A stretch of DNA of 64,000 bases from Microbacterium sp. Clip185 (GTDB taxonomy: Bacteria; Actinomycetota; Actinomycetes; Actinomycetales; Microbacteriaceae): positions 2,604,001 through 2,668,000 of the forward strand of contig NZ_CP117996.1 of NCBI RefSeq assembly GCF_028743715.1, in the 5' to 3' direction. The notes under the pieces were generated by a model. That model ran no database searches. It was not told the DNA's origin and worked only from the letters and a program-made list of their open reading frames with translations. Shown here in pieces: positions 1 through 9,015 of the stretch. Position 1 is the stretch's first letter. Each line of letters opens with the position of its first letter. The position numbers and the translations under genes are program-made.

Positions 1-259
1 TGAAGTAGTTGTCCACCCCCACCCAGCGGGCGACGCCGATGCCGTTCCAGTCGTAGAACGAATACTGCACCCCCTGGATGAGGGGCCAGACGACGAACGA
101 CACGTAGGCCGCGAGAGCCGGCACGAGCAGGAGCCAACCGGCGAGCGTCCCGCGCCGGGCGGCCGCCTTGGCAGCGGCCCGGCGCGGGGGTGCGGTCGTC
201 GCCGCGGCGGTGCCGTCGGGTCGGGGTGCCGCCACAGCGGCGACCGCACGGTCGGTCAT
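1..259 (-). CDS. Carbohydrate ABC transporter permease (N-terminal part)
   Basis: The visible 86 residues begin with an Ala/Arg-rich cytoplasmic leader, followed by a first membrane segment near residues 39-60 (LAGWLLLVPALAAYVSFVVW). The next stretch, WPLIQGVQYSFYDWNGIG, is typical of the first (MalF/UgpA-type) permease of CUT1 sugar importers. The ATG overlaps the stop of the upstream binding-protein gene as ATGA, so the two are translationally coupled. The rest of the gene lies beyond the left edge. The family call is firm; the sugar cannot be told. Confidence 0.85.
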   Translation of the reverse strand, partial: MTDRAVAAVAAPRPDGTAAATTAPPRRAAAKAAARRGTLAGWLLLVPALAAYVSFVVWPLIQGVQYSFYDWNGIGVARWVGVDNYF

Positions 260-1614
260 TTGCCGCCGACCTCCTTCTCGTAGAACGCCTGCACGCGGTC
301 CACGAACTCCTTGCCCGTGATCTGGCTCGTGACCAGCAGCTGCGACTCGGGGATGATCGATCCGGCGTAGATGCCGGCGGTCGTGTTGGCCATGAAGTCG
401 ACCTGGCCGTTCTCGGCACCGATCTGCGCAGACATTGCGAGCGCATCCTCGATGAGCGAGCCGGACTCGACCTTCGGCATCTCGAGCGACGGGTCGCCGC
501 CGGGCGAGGCACCGGTCACGTCCACGATGATCTGGCGTGCGGTCGGGTCGGTGTGAACCCAGTTGAGGAAGTACACGATCTCGTTGAGGTGGGCCGACTT
601 GGCCGCCACCGAGAAGGAGTTCGCCGCGCCCATGGCGACATGGTCTCCTCCGGCCTCGGCCGGCGGGACGAGGAAGAACGACACGTCGGAGCCGAGTGCC
701 TTCTGGTAATTCGCCGCCTCCCAGTTGCCGTTGAAGGTGAACAGACCCTCGCCCGCACCGAAGCGGCTCGTGAAGGTGAAGTAGTCGATCGCGTTGATGT
801 CGGACGGGAAGTAGCCCGCATCCGCCCACTTGCGCACGAGCTCGGCACCCTTCACGTTGCCCTCCTCGTCGTAGCGGGCGCCCGGCTCATTGAACATCCA
901 CGACAGGAACTGGTCCTTGTCCACGTACTGGTTCATCGCCGCCTGCACGACGAAGTTGACGACGCCGTCCTTGTCGCCGGCCATGATCGGCAGGATGCCG
1001 GCGGCCTTGGCCTTGGCCATGTCGTCCTCGAGCTCGGCGAGTGTCTGCGGCGGCGCATCGATACCGAGCTGGGCGGCCAGCTTGTCGTTCATGTAGATGC
1101 CGGTGATGCTGTAGCCGAGCCCGAGCTGATACAGCGAGCCCGAGCCGCGGATGCCGTCCTCGCTCATCCGCAGCGGCGCGAGCTGCGAGGCGGGCCACGC
1201 ATCCCAGCCGTAGGCGTCGAAGTACGGGTCGAGATTGGCGACCAGACCGTCACGCACCGTGTCGCCCAGGGTGGGGAGGCGGATGAGGTCGGGCGGTGTC
1301 GCGCTCGCGAGCAGTTTCGGGGCGTTGGCCGTCAGGTTCTGGAACGTGTCACGAGTGATGGTGAAGGTCACGTTCGGGTGCTGCTTGGTGAACTCCTCGG
1401 TCAGCTTGTCGGTGACCGGGAAGCCCGTCTCGTCGGCGATCGTCAGCTCGACCGGGTCGGAGGTGAGCTCCGTCGAGACGGTGACGTCGTTCTGGGCGGC
1501 CGGTGCGGCGGCTCCCGGCGCGCAGGCCGTCAGAGCGGCTGCGGCGAGGCCGGTGATCGCCAGCAGGGCGACCGGCCCTGAGCGACGCAGGCGGCGGTGC
1601 GGTGTCGTAGTCAT
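256..1614 (-). CDS. ABC transporter sugar-binding lipoprotein
   Basis: A 452-residue extracellular solute-binding protein of the CUT1 type. The N-terminus has Arg residues, a hydrophobic segment and the lipobox LTAC near residue 30, so it should be lipid-anchored outside the membrane. The body shows typical family features such as FTKQHPNVTFTI and LPTLGD. I chose the ATG at 1614 because AAAGGAG precedes it at good spacing; an in-frame ATG nine codons upstream lacks this. It lies in an operon with the downstream permease (ATGA overlap) and is divergent from the LacI gene, which probably represses it. The substrate is unknown. Confidence 0.9.
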   Translation of the reverse strand: MTTTPHRRLRRSGPVALLAITGLAAAALTACAPGAAAPAAQNDVTVSTELTSDPVELTIADETGFPVTDKLTEEFTKQHPNVTFTITRDTFQNLTANAPKLLASATPPDLIRLPTLGDTVRDGLVANLDPYFDAYGWDAWPASQLAPLRMSEDGIRGSGSLYQLGLGYSITGIYMNDKLAAQLGIDAPPQTLAELEDDMAKAKAAGILPIMAGDKDGVVNFVVQAAMNQYVDKDQFLSWMFNEPGARYDEEGNVKGAELVRKWADAGYFPSDINAIDYFTFTSRFGAGEGLFTFNGNWEAANYQKALGSDVSFFLVPPAEAGGDHVAMGAANSFSVAAKSAHLNEIVYFLNWVHTDPTARQIIVDVTGASPGGDPSLEMPKVESGSLIEDALAMSAQIGAENGQVDFMANTTAGIYAGSIIPESQLLVTSQITGKEFVDRVQAFYEKEVGGK

Positions 1615-1693
1615 GGGGCGACTCCTTTGTCTGTGGTGCAAAACACGGCTCCGGGGGACGGGAACATCGGGTCATGTTCTCGGCGATCCGGTT

Positions 1694-1740
1694 GCTGAAT
1701 GGATTTAGCACGCACATTGTGCGCATACTGGGTCCCCAGT
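1694..1740. promoter_or_regulatory. Candidate LacI-family operators
   Basis: Three inverted repeats lie in the divergent region: ACTGGG-TC-CCCAGT (1727-1740), CGCACA-T-TGTGCG (1711-1723) and the imperfect GCTGAAT-GG-ATTTAGC (1694-1709). They sit over the spacer, over the -10 box and just downstream of the leftward promoter. Which one the adjacent LacI protein binds cannot be decided here. Confidence 0.45.
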
Positions 1741-1745
1741 GTCAA
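1716..1745 (-). promoter_or_regulatory. Promoter of the sugar ABC operon
   Basis: Reading leftward, a perfect -35 box TTGACA (1740-1745) is followed after 18 bases by CACAAT (1716-1721), four of six matches to a -10 box. It points at the binding-protein gene about 100 bases downstream. Inverted repeats overlap the spacer, the -10 box and the region just downstream, as expected for a LacI-repressed promoter. Confidence 0.6.
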
Positions 1746-1788
1746 TGTCCGCTCCGCGTACGCTGGGGGAGCATTCAAGGAGGTGTGC

Positions 1789-2820
1789 GTGGGGAAGCGA
1801 GTCACCCTTGCGGATGTCGCGCGCAAAGCCGGACTGTCACCGTCCGCCGCATCGATGATCCTCAACGGCCGCCCCGACACCCGCCTGTCGGCCGATGCCC
1901 ATGAGCGCGTGCACGCCGCCGCATCCGAGCTCGGATACCGGCCGAACGTCGCCGCGAGGGCGCTGCGCACCGACACAACCCACACGATCGGCTTCGTCTC
2001 CGATCACGTCGCCACGACCCGCTTCGCGAGCGGCCTCATCAAGGGGTCCCTCGAAGCGGCCGAGGCGGCGGGTCATGTCGTGCTGGTCGCCGAGACCGGC
2101 GGTGAACCGGAGCGTGAGGTCGAAGCCGTCTCGGCGCTGCTGGATCGTCAGGTCGACGGGATCATCTTCGCCTCCATGCGGGCGCGGGAGACCTTCGTGC
2201 CGCCCTTGCCCTCCCGCACGCGCATCGTGATGCTCAACGCGACGAACGACGTGCACACCTGTAGCGTGCTCCCCGACGAGGAGACCGGCGGGCGGCGGGC
2301 GGTCGAGCTGCTCGCCGATGCAGGCATCACCGAGGGCATCGTGCTTCTCGGCTACGACGCCGAGGCGGAGCGCGACGTGTTCCGCTCCGAGACGGTCGCG
2401 TCCCGCATCCGCGGCATGTCCGATGCCCTGTGCGAGCGAGGGATGACGCTGGCACGCTCGGAGTCCATCTGGCTGTGGGAGCCCGCGAGCGGCCATGAAG
2501 TGATCTCCCGACTGCTGGCCGAGGGCGAGCGACCGAAGGCGATCATCTGCCTCAACGACCGGCTCGCCTTCGGCGCCTCACAGGCGCTGACCGAGGCGGG
2601 CTTGAGCATCCCGGACGACGTGTCGCTCGTCTCCTTCGACAACGACGAGCTCGCGGCCTACCTGCGACCTGGCCTCACCACCATCGGATTGCCGCACGAG
2701 GAGATGGGCCGTCGCGCGGTCGAACTCCTGCTCGAGCCGGACGGCCCGCCGCCCGGCATCCACCTCGTGGAGATGCCGGTCGTCGTCCGCGCCTCCATCC
2801 GCCCGACGACCCCTGGCTAG
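1789..2820 (+). CDS. LacI-family transcriptional regulator
   Basis: A 343-residue LacI/GalR repressor. The N-terminus holds the helix-turn-helix (TLADVARKAGLSPSAASMIL) and the hinge-helix region NVAARALRT; a periplasmic-binding-like sensor fold follows, with motifs such as AIICLNDRLAFG and DVSLVSFDNDE. I chose GTG at 1789 because AAGGAGG (1777-1783) sits five bases upstream. It is divergent from the sugar ABC operon and probably represses it in response to the transported sugar. Its stop overlaps the convergent VOC gene by three bases, on the palindrome CTAG. Confidence 0.93.
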   Translation: MGKRVTLADVARKAGLSPSAASMILNGRPDTRLSADAHERVHAAASELGYRPNVAARALRTDTTHTIGFVSDHVATTRFASGLIKGSLEAAEAAGHVVLVAETGGEPEREVEAVSALLDRQVDGIIFASMRARETFVPPLPSRTRIVMLNATNDVHTCSVLPDEETGGRRAVELLADAGITEGIVLLGYDAEAERDVFRSETVASRIRGMSDALCERGMTLARSESIWLWEPASGHEVISRLLAEGERPKAIICLNDRLAFGASQALTEAGLSIPDDVSLVSFDNDELAAYLRPGLTTIGLPHEEMGRRAVELLLEPDGPPPGIHLVEMPVVVRASIRPTTPG

Positions 2821-3221
2821 GCGCCGGCAGGCGAGTAGCCGATCAGCCACGTCACCCCGAACGCATCGCGCACCTGCCCGTCGACGTCACCCCACGGCCG
2901 CTCCCCCATCGCCTCTATGACGGTTCCCGTCGCGGCGAGCGCGTCGAACCATCGCCGGGACGTCACCGCGTCGCCGGCGCCCAGCAGCGCGAAGAGCACG
3001 CCGTGCACCTGGACGGATGCGGCGCCGTCGGCCGCATCCGAACCGAACAGGTCGACGGGGCCGCGCAGCTCGCCGTGCGCGATCCACGACGGTGCGCCGT
3101 CCCGGCGGCCGAACTCCGCGAAGGTGTGCAGCTCGAGGTCACCGCCGAACACGTCGCGGTAGGTCTTCAGCGCGTCCGCGGCGATGCCGGCGAACTGCAG
3201 GTACGGGACGGGGGCGGCCAT
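2817..3221 (-). CDS. VOC-family (PhnB-like) protein
   Basis: A 134-residue protein of the vicinal oxygen chelate fold, PhnB/glyoxalase-like subgroup. It opens with PYLQFAGIAADALKTYRDVF, the usual start of the first beta-alpha-beta unit. The late motif GERPWGDVDGQVRDAFGVTW is the conserved second-half signature of the subgroup. Members are cytoplasmic and mostly of unknown substrate. It stands alone, convergent with the LacI gene. Confidence 0.8.
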   Translation of the reverse strand: MAAPVPYLQFAGIAADALKTYRDVFGGDLELHTFAEFGRRDGAPSWIAHGELRGPVDLFGSDAADGAASVQVHGVLFALLGAGDAVTSRRWFDALAATGTVIEAMGERPWGDVDGQVRDAFGVTWLIGYSPAGA

Positions 3222-3259
3222 TCCGGCAGGCTACCGGCCGCCGCCGACCTGCGTCGTGA

Positions 3260-4780
3260 TCAGACGAGCCAGGCGCGCTCGTCGCCGCTGAAGCGGTTGA
3301 CAGCGCCCGGCGTGGACGTCGCCCGCTCGTACATCCGTGCGAGCCCGGGCATCACCGCCTGGTTGCGTTCGTCGAGGCGGTCCTGACGTTCGATGATCTC
3401 CTCGAGGCGCTCGGTGAGTTCGGCGCGCGCGGCGCGCTCGTCGACCGTGATCACCTCGCCGCCGGCGACGACCACGCGTCCCTGCACCATGACGATGTCG
3501 ATCGAGGAGCCGTTCTCGGAGTAGACGAGCTGCAGGTCGAGCTTCTGACGGGGCGTGAACGCCATGGTCTCGAGGTCGTAGATCACCAGGTCGGCCTGCT
3601 TGCCGACTTCGAGCGACCCGGCGACGTCATCGAGCACAGCGCTGCGGGCTCCCCCGATCGTGGCAGCGGCCAGCACCTCGGCGACCGTGGGCCACTGGTC
3701 GATGCCCGGCTCGGTCACCTTGTGCAGCAGAGCCGCGGTCTTTATGACATCGAGCATCCGCGGCGAATCGCTGCTCGAGCAACCGTCCGTGCCGAGGCCC
3801 AGGTTGACGCCCGCGTTCTGGAGCTTGCGCCACGCGGCGATCCCCGAGCCGAGCTTCAGGTTGGAGATCGGGTTATGGGAGATGGAGGTGCCTGCCGCAG
3901 CGACCGTCTGCATGTCGGCATCCGTGAGCCAGATTCCGTGCGCGAGCGTCGTGTTCGGCGAAAGAGCTCCGATGGACGCCATGTAGGAGACCAGGCTCCC
4001 GCCGTACGACTCGTCCCCGGTGACCAGCTGCGTCTTCGTCTCGAGCACGTGGATGTGGCACTCGGCGGCGAACTCCAGCGCCATCTCTGTCGCCCCGGTC
4101 AGCAGGGCGGGTTCGCACCGCTGCGGCGCGGAGGGCGCGACCATGAACCGCAGCCGGCCGTTCGCGCGACCGTGGTGCGCGGCGAAGGCCTCGCGGGCGA
4201 ACGTCAGGTACTCGTCGGTGGTCGGCACGCGCGCGGAACGGATCTCGCTCACCACGCCTGCGGGCAGGTAGTCCTCGGCGAAGGGCACCGTATCGAGGAA
4301 GGGGCGGTTGATGACGTGTCCCGAGACGTTCGCCCGCACGCCCAGCTGCTCGTAGGCGTCGAAGACCGCCGCGAGCTGCTCGTGATCCTGCCCCGGAGTC
4401 TCGAGCACGTCGTCGACGAGGGTCGTCACACCTGCCTTGAGCGACTCGATCCCGAAGAGGGTCGTGCGAAGACGCACGAGATCCGGCGCGACGCGGCTGT
4501 CACCGAGGATCGGATACGACATCGCCATCCACATCTCCAGCGGCAGGTTGTCGTAGCGACCCTTGTAGAGCATCTCCCACGAGTGCGTGTGCGCGTTCAC
4601 GAAGCCCGGTGCGACGAGGCGGTCGCGCCCCTCGATGATCTCGTCGCCGGGCTCGGGCTCCAGGTGCTCGCCGATCGCGACGATGACACCGTCGGCGATG
4701 CGGATGCTGCGCACGAGCGGAGTGCTGCCCGAGATCGGGTCCATGGTGATGACGTGGGCGTCGCGGATGAAGGTGCTCAT
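3260..4780 (-). CDS. Amidohydrolase (nucleobase or triazine deaminase-like)
   Basis: A 506-residue metal-dependent hydrolase of the cytosine/atrazine/8-oxoguanine deaminase group. Metal ligands are visible in NAHTHSWE (His64 and His66), in HVLETKTQ, in AHGIW and in GTDGCSSSD. The start at 4780 is preceded by GGAGA; a longer reading frame continues upstream without a ribosome site. Downstream of an NCS1 nucleobase permease, it probably deaminates or dechlorinates an imported heterocycle such as a purine or pyrimidine. The exact substrate is not decided by sequence. Confidence 0.85.
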   Translation of the reverse strand: MSTFIRDAHVITMDPISGSTPLVRSIRIADGVIVAIGEHLEPEPGDEIIEGRDRLVAPGFVNAHTHSWEMLYKGRYDNLPLEMWMAMSYPILGDSRVAPDLVRLRTTLFGIESLKAGVTTLVDDVLETPGQDHEQLAAVFDAYEQLGVRANVSGHVINRPFLDTVPFAEDYLPAGVVSEIRSARVPTTDEYLTFAREAFAAHHGRANGRLRFMVAPSAPQRCEPALLTGATEMALEFAAECHIHVLETKTQLVTGDESYGGSLVSYMASIGALSPNTTLAHGIWLTDADMQTVAAAGTSISHNPISNLKLGSGIAAWRKLQNAGVNLGLGTDGCSSSDSPRMLDVIKTAALLHKVTEPGIDQWPTVAEVLAAATIGGARSAVLDDVAGSLEVGKQADLVIYDLETMAFTPRQKLDLQLVYSENGSSIDIVMVQGRVVVAGGEVITVDERAARAELTERLEEIIERQDRLDERNQAVMPGLARMYERATSTPGAVNRFSGDERAWLV

Positions 4781-4826
4781 GGTGTGGTTCTCCGTGGAGG
4801 GGTGGGGCGGGGCGCTGCGGGGACCC

Positions 4827-6290
4827 TCAGCGGGTGGATACGGTCTCGCGGGATTCGGGAGCCTGGGTGAACTGCTGCGCCTCGACCCACGGCTTGTGGC
4901 TGTTGCGTGCCAGCAGCCAGTAGGTGAGACCTGCGGCGACACCGCCGGTGAGCCAGGAGATGTCCAGGCCGCCGAGGGCCCGCGAGCCGAGGCCCTGCAG
5001 CGCCGGCACCATCCCGTTCAGGAACAGCCAGGTGAAGGCGATCCCGACGAAGAAGGCGATCAACGCACGCGGGTTTACGTCGGGCAGACGCTTGGAGCCG
5101 ACGGCGTCGAACAGGTGGTCGAACCGGCGGGAGCGGCGCTCGAAGATTCCGTAGTGAACGAGCATGATCGCGCCCCACGTGGCGACCCAGCCGACCACCC
5201 CGACCAGCCACGCGTCGAGGGTCTGGGCCGCATCCTCCTGGAAGATGAAGAAGACGGCGGCGGCGAGCGAGAGCACGCCGACGAGGATGTTCAGGGCTTT
5301 GCGACCGACCTTCAGATCGAGCGCCTGGGCGGCGACGCTGAAGCTGTAGATGTTGAGCACGTTGGTGGCGATGGGCCCGTGCAGCACCAGGAGCAGGACC
5401 GGGATGGCGAGGGCTCCGAAGTTCTCGACGATGAGCTGGCCGGGATCGACCGTGCCGTTCTTCGTGGCGAGGGATGCTCCGAGCAGACCGAGCCAGATGA
5501 CGGGGATGAACTGCCCCAGGGCACTCGCGAGGTACAGCTTGCGGCGCGGGACGCTCGTGCTGATGAAGCGCGAGTAGTCCGCCGCGTAGGTCAACCAGGT
5601 GATGCCCCAGCCGATGCCGATGGCGGTCATCACGGCCGACATCGCGACGATGCGGTCGCCGCCGGAGAGCTCCGCGCCGGCGGGGCCCGCGTAGCCCCAG
5701 TCGATGTCGAGGAAGAACCACGCGACGACAGACATGATCACCAGAACGAGCACCGTCGGCGGCACCGTCCACCGCTCGAACGCGGCGATCGCCTTGTATC
5801 CCGCGAGCGCAACGCCCACCTGGATCGCCATGATGAGGGCGGCGATGCCGATCTTCCAACCGATGTTCGCCTGCGTCGGATCCAGCCAGCCCAGCTCGCC
5901 GAGCAGGGCCGTCACGAGGTCGAGCACGATCCAGGTGTTGACGGCGCACCATCCGATCACCACGACCGCCTGGATCACCGAGGGCAGGTAGTTGCCGCGG
6001 CGACCGAACACCGCGCGGCCGAGGAGCATGCCGGTGACGCCGGTCTTCTGGCCGAACAGCACGAAGATGCCGAACAGGCCCATGCCGATCAGGTTGCCGA
6101 TCACGAGCACGAGCATCGTGTCGAGCAGGCTGAGACCCATGCTGATGCCGAGCGCTCCCAGCACCCAGTTGATGGGTGCGATGTTCGCCCCCATCCAGAT
6201 CCAGAACTGGCCGGACACGCGCGTCGTGCGGGCCGACTCGGGAATGGGCTGGAGCGTCTCTTCGACGTCGTGCGGGCTGGCAGAAGACAT
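4827..6290 (-). CDS. NCS1 nucleobase:cation symporter (cytosine permease-like)
   Basis: A 487-residue integral membrane protein with about twelve hydrophobic segments. The early signature NIAPINWVLGALGISMGL and the segment GVTGMLLGRAVFGRRGNYLP mark the nucleobase:cation symporter-1 family (CodB/Fcy). It should import a purine, pyrimidine or hydantoin with a cation. AGAAGGA precedes the ATG. The amidohydrolase follows 46 bases downstream in the same direction, and the PucR regulator is divergent, so the three form an uptake and breakdown unit. Confidence 0.88.
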   Translation of the reverse strand: MSSASPHDVEETLQPIPESARTTRVSGQFWIWMGANIAPINWVLGALGISMGLSLLDTMLVLVIGNLIGMGLFGIFVLFGQKTGVTGMLLGRAVFGRRGNYLPSVIQAVVVIGWCAVNTWIVLDLVTALLGELGWLDPTQANIGWKIGIAALIMAIQVGVALAGYKAIAAFERWTVPPTVLVLVIMSVVAWFFLDIDWGYAGPAGAELSGGDRIVAMSAVMTAIGIGWGITWLTYAADYSRFISTSVPRRKLYLASALGQFIPVIWLGLLGASLATKNGTVDPGQLIVENFGALAIPVLLLVLHGPIATNVLNIYSFSVAAQALDLKVGRKALNILVGVLSLAAAVFFIFQEDAAQTLDAWLVGVVGWVATWGAIMLVHYGIFERRSRRFDHLFDAVGSKRLPDVNPRALIAFFVGIAFTWLFLNGMVPALQGLGSRALGGLDISWLTGGVAAGLTYWLLARNSHKPWVEAQQFTQAPESRETVSTR

Positions 6291-6387
6291 GGGCGGCGTC
6301 CTTCTCGCGAGGTGGAGCGATCAAGTGGAGCGGGTCGCCACCCAGCATGCGGCGACGGTGTTTCCGTGCTCGCGGCGCTCTGTAAAC

Positions 6388-6402
6388 TCGCCGTCACGGC
6401 GA
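6388..6402. promoter_or_regulatory. Candidate PucR operator
   Basis: A perfect inverted repeat TCGCCGT-C-ACGGCGA lies between the divergent permease and pucR genes, just downstream of a -10-like TAAACT (6383-6388). The position suits autoregulation or control of both genes by PucR. The assignment rests on symmetry and context only. Confidence 0.4.
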
Positions 6403-6415
6403 ATGGACAAAATGT

Positions 6416-7966
6416 ATGCCCCTCCTGCTCGATCAGATCCTCGCGGACGCCGTCGTCCAGAAGACCGAACCCGAACTCATCTGCGGCACCGCATCCGAGG
6501 TCGATGTGCGCTGGGTGCACGCGAGCGAGCAGCTCGACATCGCGCCGCTCCTGCGCGGCGGGGAGCTCATCCTCATGGAGGGGGTCAACCTCGTCACGGC
6601 GGATGCGGCCGAGCTGCGCGCCTACGTCGACACCCTCGTCGCCCGTGACATCGCCGCACTCGCCGTCGAGACGACGCCCCGGCTCCCCCGCATCCCCGAC
6701 GCGCTCCTGGAACAGGCTGAGGCGAGCGGCCTGCCGGTGATCCACCTGCGGCGCCGGGTGCCGTTCGCGCAGATCTGCGAGAGCATCAACAGCCAGCTCG
6801 CCGATGTGAGCCTGCGGCGCCTGCGCATCGCCGATCGGATCTCCCTCGCGCTCTCCGAGGCGATCGAGAACCTGGCGAGCATCGATCAGTTACTCGCCCT
6901 CATACGCGATCAGGCGAATTCGTCGGCGCAGCTCACGTCGCTGTCCGGCCAGACGCTGGGCGTCGCGCTCGTCGATGCCGAGACGCCGTCGCTCGGCATC
7001 GAGTACACCGCACCGGTGTCCTTCGGCGGCACGGTCGTCGCGACGCTCACGCTGCGGCCGGCGGCGGACGCCGATATCCACCTCATCTCGGGTGCGCTGT
7101 CACGGGCGCCCGAGATCCTCGCCATCGCGCTGCTGCGCACGCATCCGCTCTCGCCTCACGACCGGCGCCGCAGCCGCTTCATCTCGCTGCTCGCGTCGAG
7201 CGGTCCACGCACCTCCGCCGCCGAACACGCGCGCGAGCTCACCACGCTGGCCGTACGGCTGGGGTTCGAGCCCGCCGACCGGTTCATCCCGTTCGTCGTC
7301 GAACTCGGCGACCCCTCGACCGTCACGGCGGTGCAGGACGCGATCGCGGCGATCTCGCCACGATCGACCGGGCAGTTCGCCGACGGCCAGTACGTCGGAA
7401 TCGTGGGGTTCGCCCCGTCATGGGACGCACAGAACGTACGCGACGCGGTGACGGACGCCCTGCGGCGCCTCGCCTCGCGCGGGGGCGTGCGCGCCGCGGT
7501 CGGGCCCACCAGCGCGAGCGTGGACCGAGCCGTGCGAGCCGTGCGCTCCGCTCGGGAGAGCGTGCCGTACGCCTCGGACGCGGACCCGGTGGTGGATGCG
7601 GCGAGCATCGCCGTGACGCGGCTCTGGCCGCTGCTGTCGCAGATCGATCCGGTCGCTGAGTTCATCGACGAGCAGATCGGCGCGCTCCTCGATCGGGACG
7701 CCGTCTCGCACGGCGAGCTGTTCGACACGCTGCGCGCACTGGCCGAGAATCTCGGCAGCAAGACGGATGCGGCCGCATCCCTCGGCATCCACCGGCAGAC
7801 CTTCTACCAACGATTCGAGCGCATCACTGCCGTCATCGGACCGCTCGAGCCCGGGTCGGCCCGGGTCGGTGCGCTGCTCACCGCCGTTTTCCTCGAGCAG
7901 GCACGGCGACAAGCCGCCGCTGCGGCCGACGCGAAGCGGGAGGGAGCGGGGCCCACGGACGCGTGA
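6416..7966 (+). CDS. PucR-family transcriptional regulator
   Basis: A 516-residue regulator with the PucR N-terminal domain (residues about 1-130, MPLLLDQILAD), a central GGDEF-like region and a C-terminal PucR helix-turn-helix (LGSKTDAAASLGIHRQTFYQ, near 450-475). PucR proteins control purine and amino acid use. The ATG at 6416 is the first start after an in-frame stop at 6383, and no clear ribosome site precedes it. It is divergent from the NCS1 permease and amidohydrolase pair, which it probably controls. Confidence 0.9.
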   Translation: MPLLLDQILADAVVQKTEPELICGTASEVDVRWVHASEQLDIAPLLRGGELILMEGVNLVTADAAELRAYVDTLVARDIAALAVETTPRLPRIPDALLEQAEASGLPVIHLRRRVPFAQICESINSQLADVSLRRLRIADRISLALSEAIENLASIDQLLALIRDQANSSAQLTSLSGQTLGVALVDAETPSLGIEYTAPVSFGGTVVATLTLRPAADADIHLISGALSRAPEILAIALLRTHPLSPHDRRRSRFISLLASSGPRTSAAEHARELTTLAVRLGFEPADRFIPFVVELGDPSTVTAVQDAIAAISPRSTGQFADGQYVGIVGFAPSWDAQNVRDAVTDALRRLASRGGVRAAVGPTSASVDRAVRAVRSARESVPYASDADPVVDAASIAVTRLWPLLSQIDPVAEFIDEQIGALLDRDAVSHGELFDTLRALAENLGSKTDAAASLGIHRQTFYQRFERITAVIGPLEPGSARVGALLTAVFLEQARRQAAAAADAKREGAGPTDA

Positions 7967-7974
7967 CGGTACGG

Positions 7975-9015
7975 TCAGTCCTGCTCCGCGCGCACGATCG
8001 CGGCGCCGGCGCTCAGCGCGCTGAGCTTGGCGAGAGCCACCTCACGCGGCAGCGGCGCCATGCCGCAGTTGGTGCTCGGTATCAGCTTGTCGGCGTCGAC
8101 ATAGCGGAGCGCACCGCGCAGCGTGCCGGCGACCTCCTCCGGCGTCTCGATCTCGTCGGTGGCGACATCGATGGCGCCGAGCATGACCTTCTTGCCGTCA
8201 AGAAGCCCGATGAGCTCCATCGGCACGCGGGAGCCGTGGCTCTCGAGCGAGACGATGTCGATCGCGGAGCGCTGCAGGAGCGGGAAGGATTCCTCATACT
8301 GACGCCACTCGGAGCCCAATGTCTGCTTCCACCGGGTGTTGGCCTCGATGCCGTAGCCGTAACAGATGTGCACGACGGTCTCGGCTCGCAGCCCCTCGGC
8401 CGCGCGCTCCAGGGCGGCGATCCCCCAGTCGCGCATCTCGTCGAAGAACACGTTGAAGGCGGGCTCGTCGAACTGGATGACGTCGATACCCGCCGCCTCG
8501 AGCTCCTTGGCCTCCTCGTTGAGGATGACCGCGAACTCCCACGCCAGCTTCTCGCGACTTCTGTAGTGGCGGTCGGCGAGCGTGTCGATCATCGTCATGG
8601 GGCCGGGAAGCGCCCACTTCAGGGGGCGGTCCGTCTGCTGGCGGAGGAACCGCGCGTCGTCGACGAAGACCGGCTCGGGCCGACTCACGGCGCCCACGAC
8701 GGTGGGCACACTCGCGTCGTAGCGGTCACGGATGCGCACCGTCTCGCGGCGATCGAAATCGACGCCCGCCAGGTGCTCGATGAAGGTCGTCACGAAGTGC
8801 TGGCGGGTCTGCTCGCCGTCGCTGACGATGTCGATGCCACGACGCTGCTGCTCCTGCACGGCGATGCGCAACGCGTCCTGCTTGCCCTCGACGAGGGCCT
8901 CACTCGCCAGCTCCCACGGCGACCAGAGGACTTCCGGCTTCGCGAGCCACGAGGGCTTCGGGAGGCTCCCGACGATCGCGGTCGGCAGCAGCGCGGGCGT
9001 CTCTGCGAGACTCAT
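7975..9015 (-). CDS. mesD: Core methionine synthase, MesD-type
   Basis: A 346-residue homologue of the catalytic C-terminal half of cobalamin-independent methionine synthase; the N-terminal folate domain of MetE is absent. Visible family elements are TAIVGSLPKP near the start, GPMTMIDTLAD, FDEPAFN, a zinc-site HxC (HICYGYG) and a late Cys in STNCGMAPL. Its ATG overlaps the stop of the DUF1852 gene (ATGA), the pairing that defines the MesD/MesX system of aerobic bacteria. In that system methionine is made from homocysteine without 5-methyltetrahydrofolate or B12, and DUF1852 and oxygen are needed. The function is inferred from this pairing. Confidence 0.85.
   Translation of the reverse strand: MSLAETPALLPTAIVGSLPKPSWLAKPEVLWSPWELASEALVEGKQDALRIAVQEQQRRGIDIVSDGEQTRQHFVTTFIEHLAGVDFDRRETVRIRDRYDASVPTVVGAVSRPEPVFVDDARFLRQQTDRPLKWALPGPMTMIDTLADRHYRSREKLAWEFAVILNEEAKELEAAGIDVIQFDEPAFNVFFDEMRDWGIAALERAAEGLRAETVVHICYGYGIEANTRWKQTLGSEWRQYEESFPLLQRSAIDIVSLESHGSRVPMELIGLLDGKKVMLGAIDVATDEIETPEEVAGTLRGALRYVDADKLIPSTNCGMAPLPREVALAKLSALSAGAAIVRAEQD

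Noticed and set aside
4587..6740. A 717-codon rightward open frame
   Set aside because: It lies antiparallel to the amidohydrolase, NCS1 permease and pucR sequence, is low-complexity, and has no family likeness; it is a GC-rich shadow frame.
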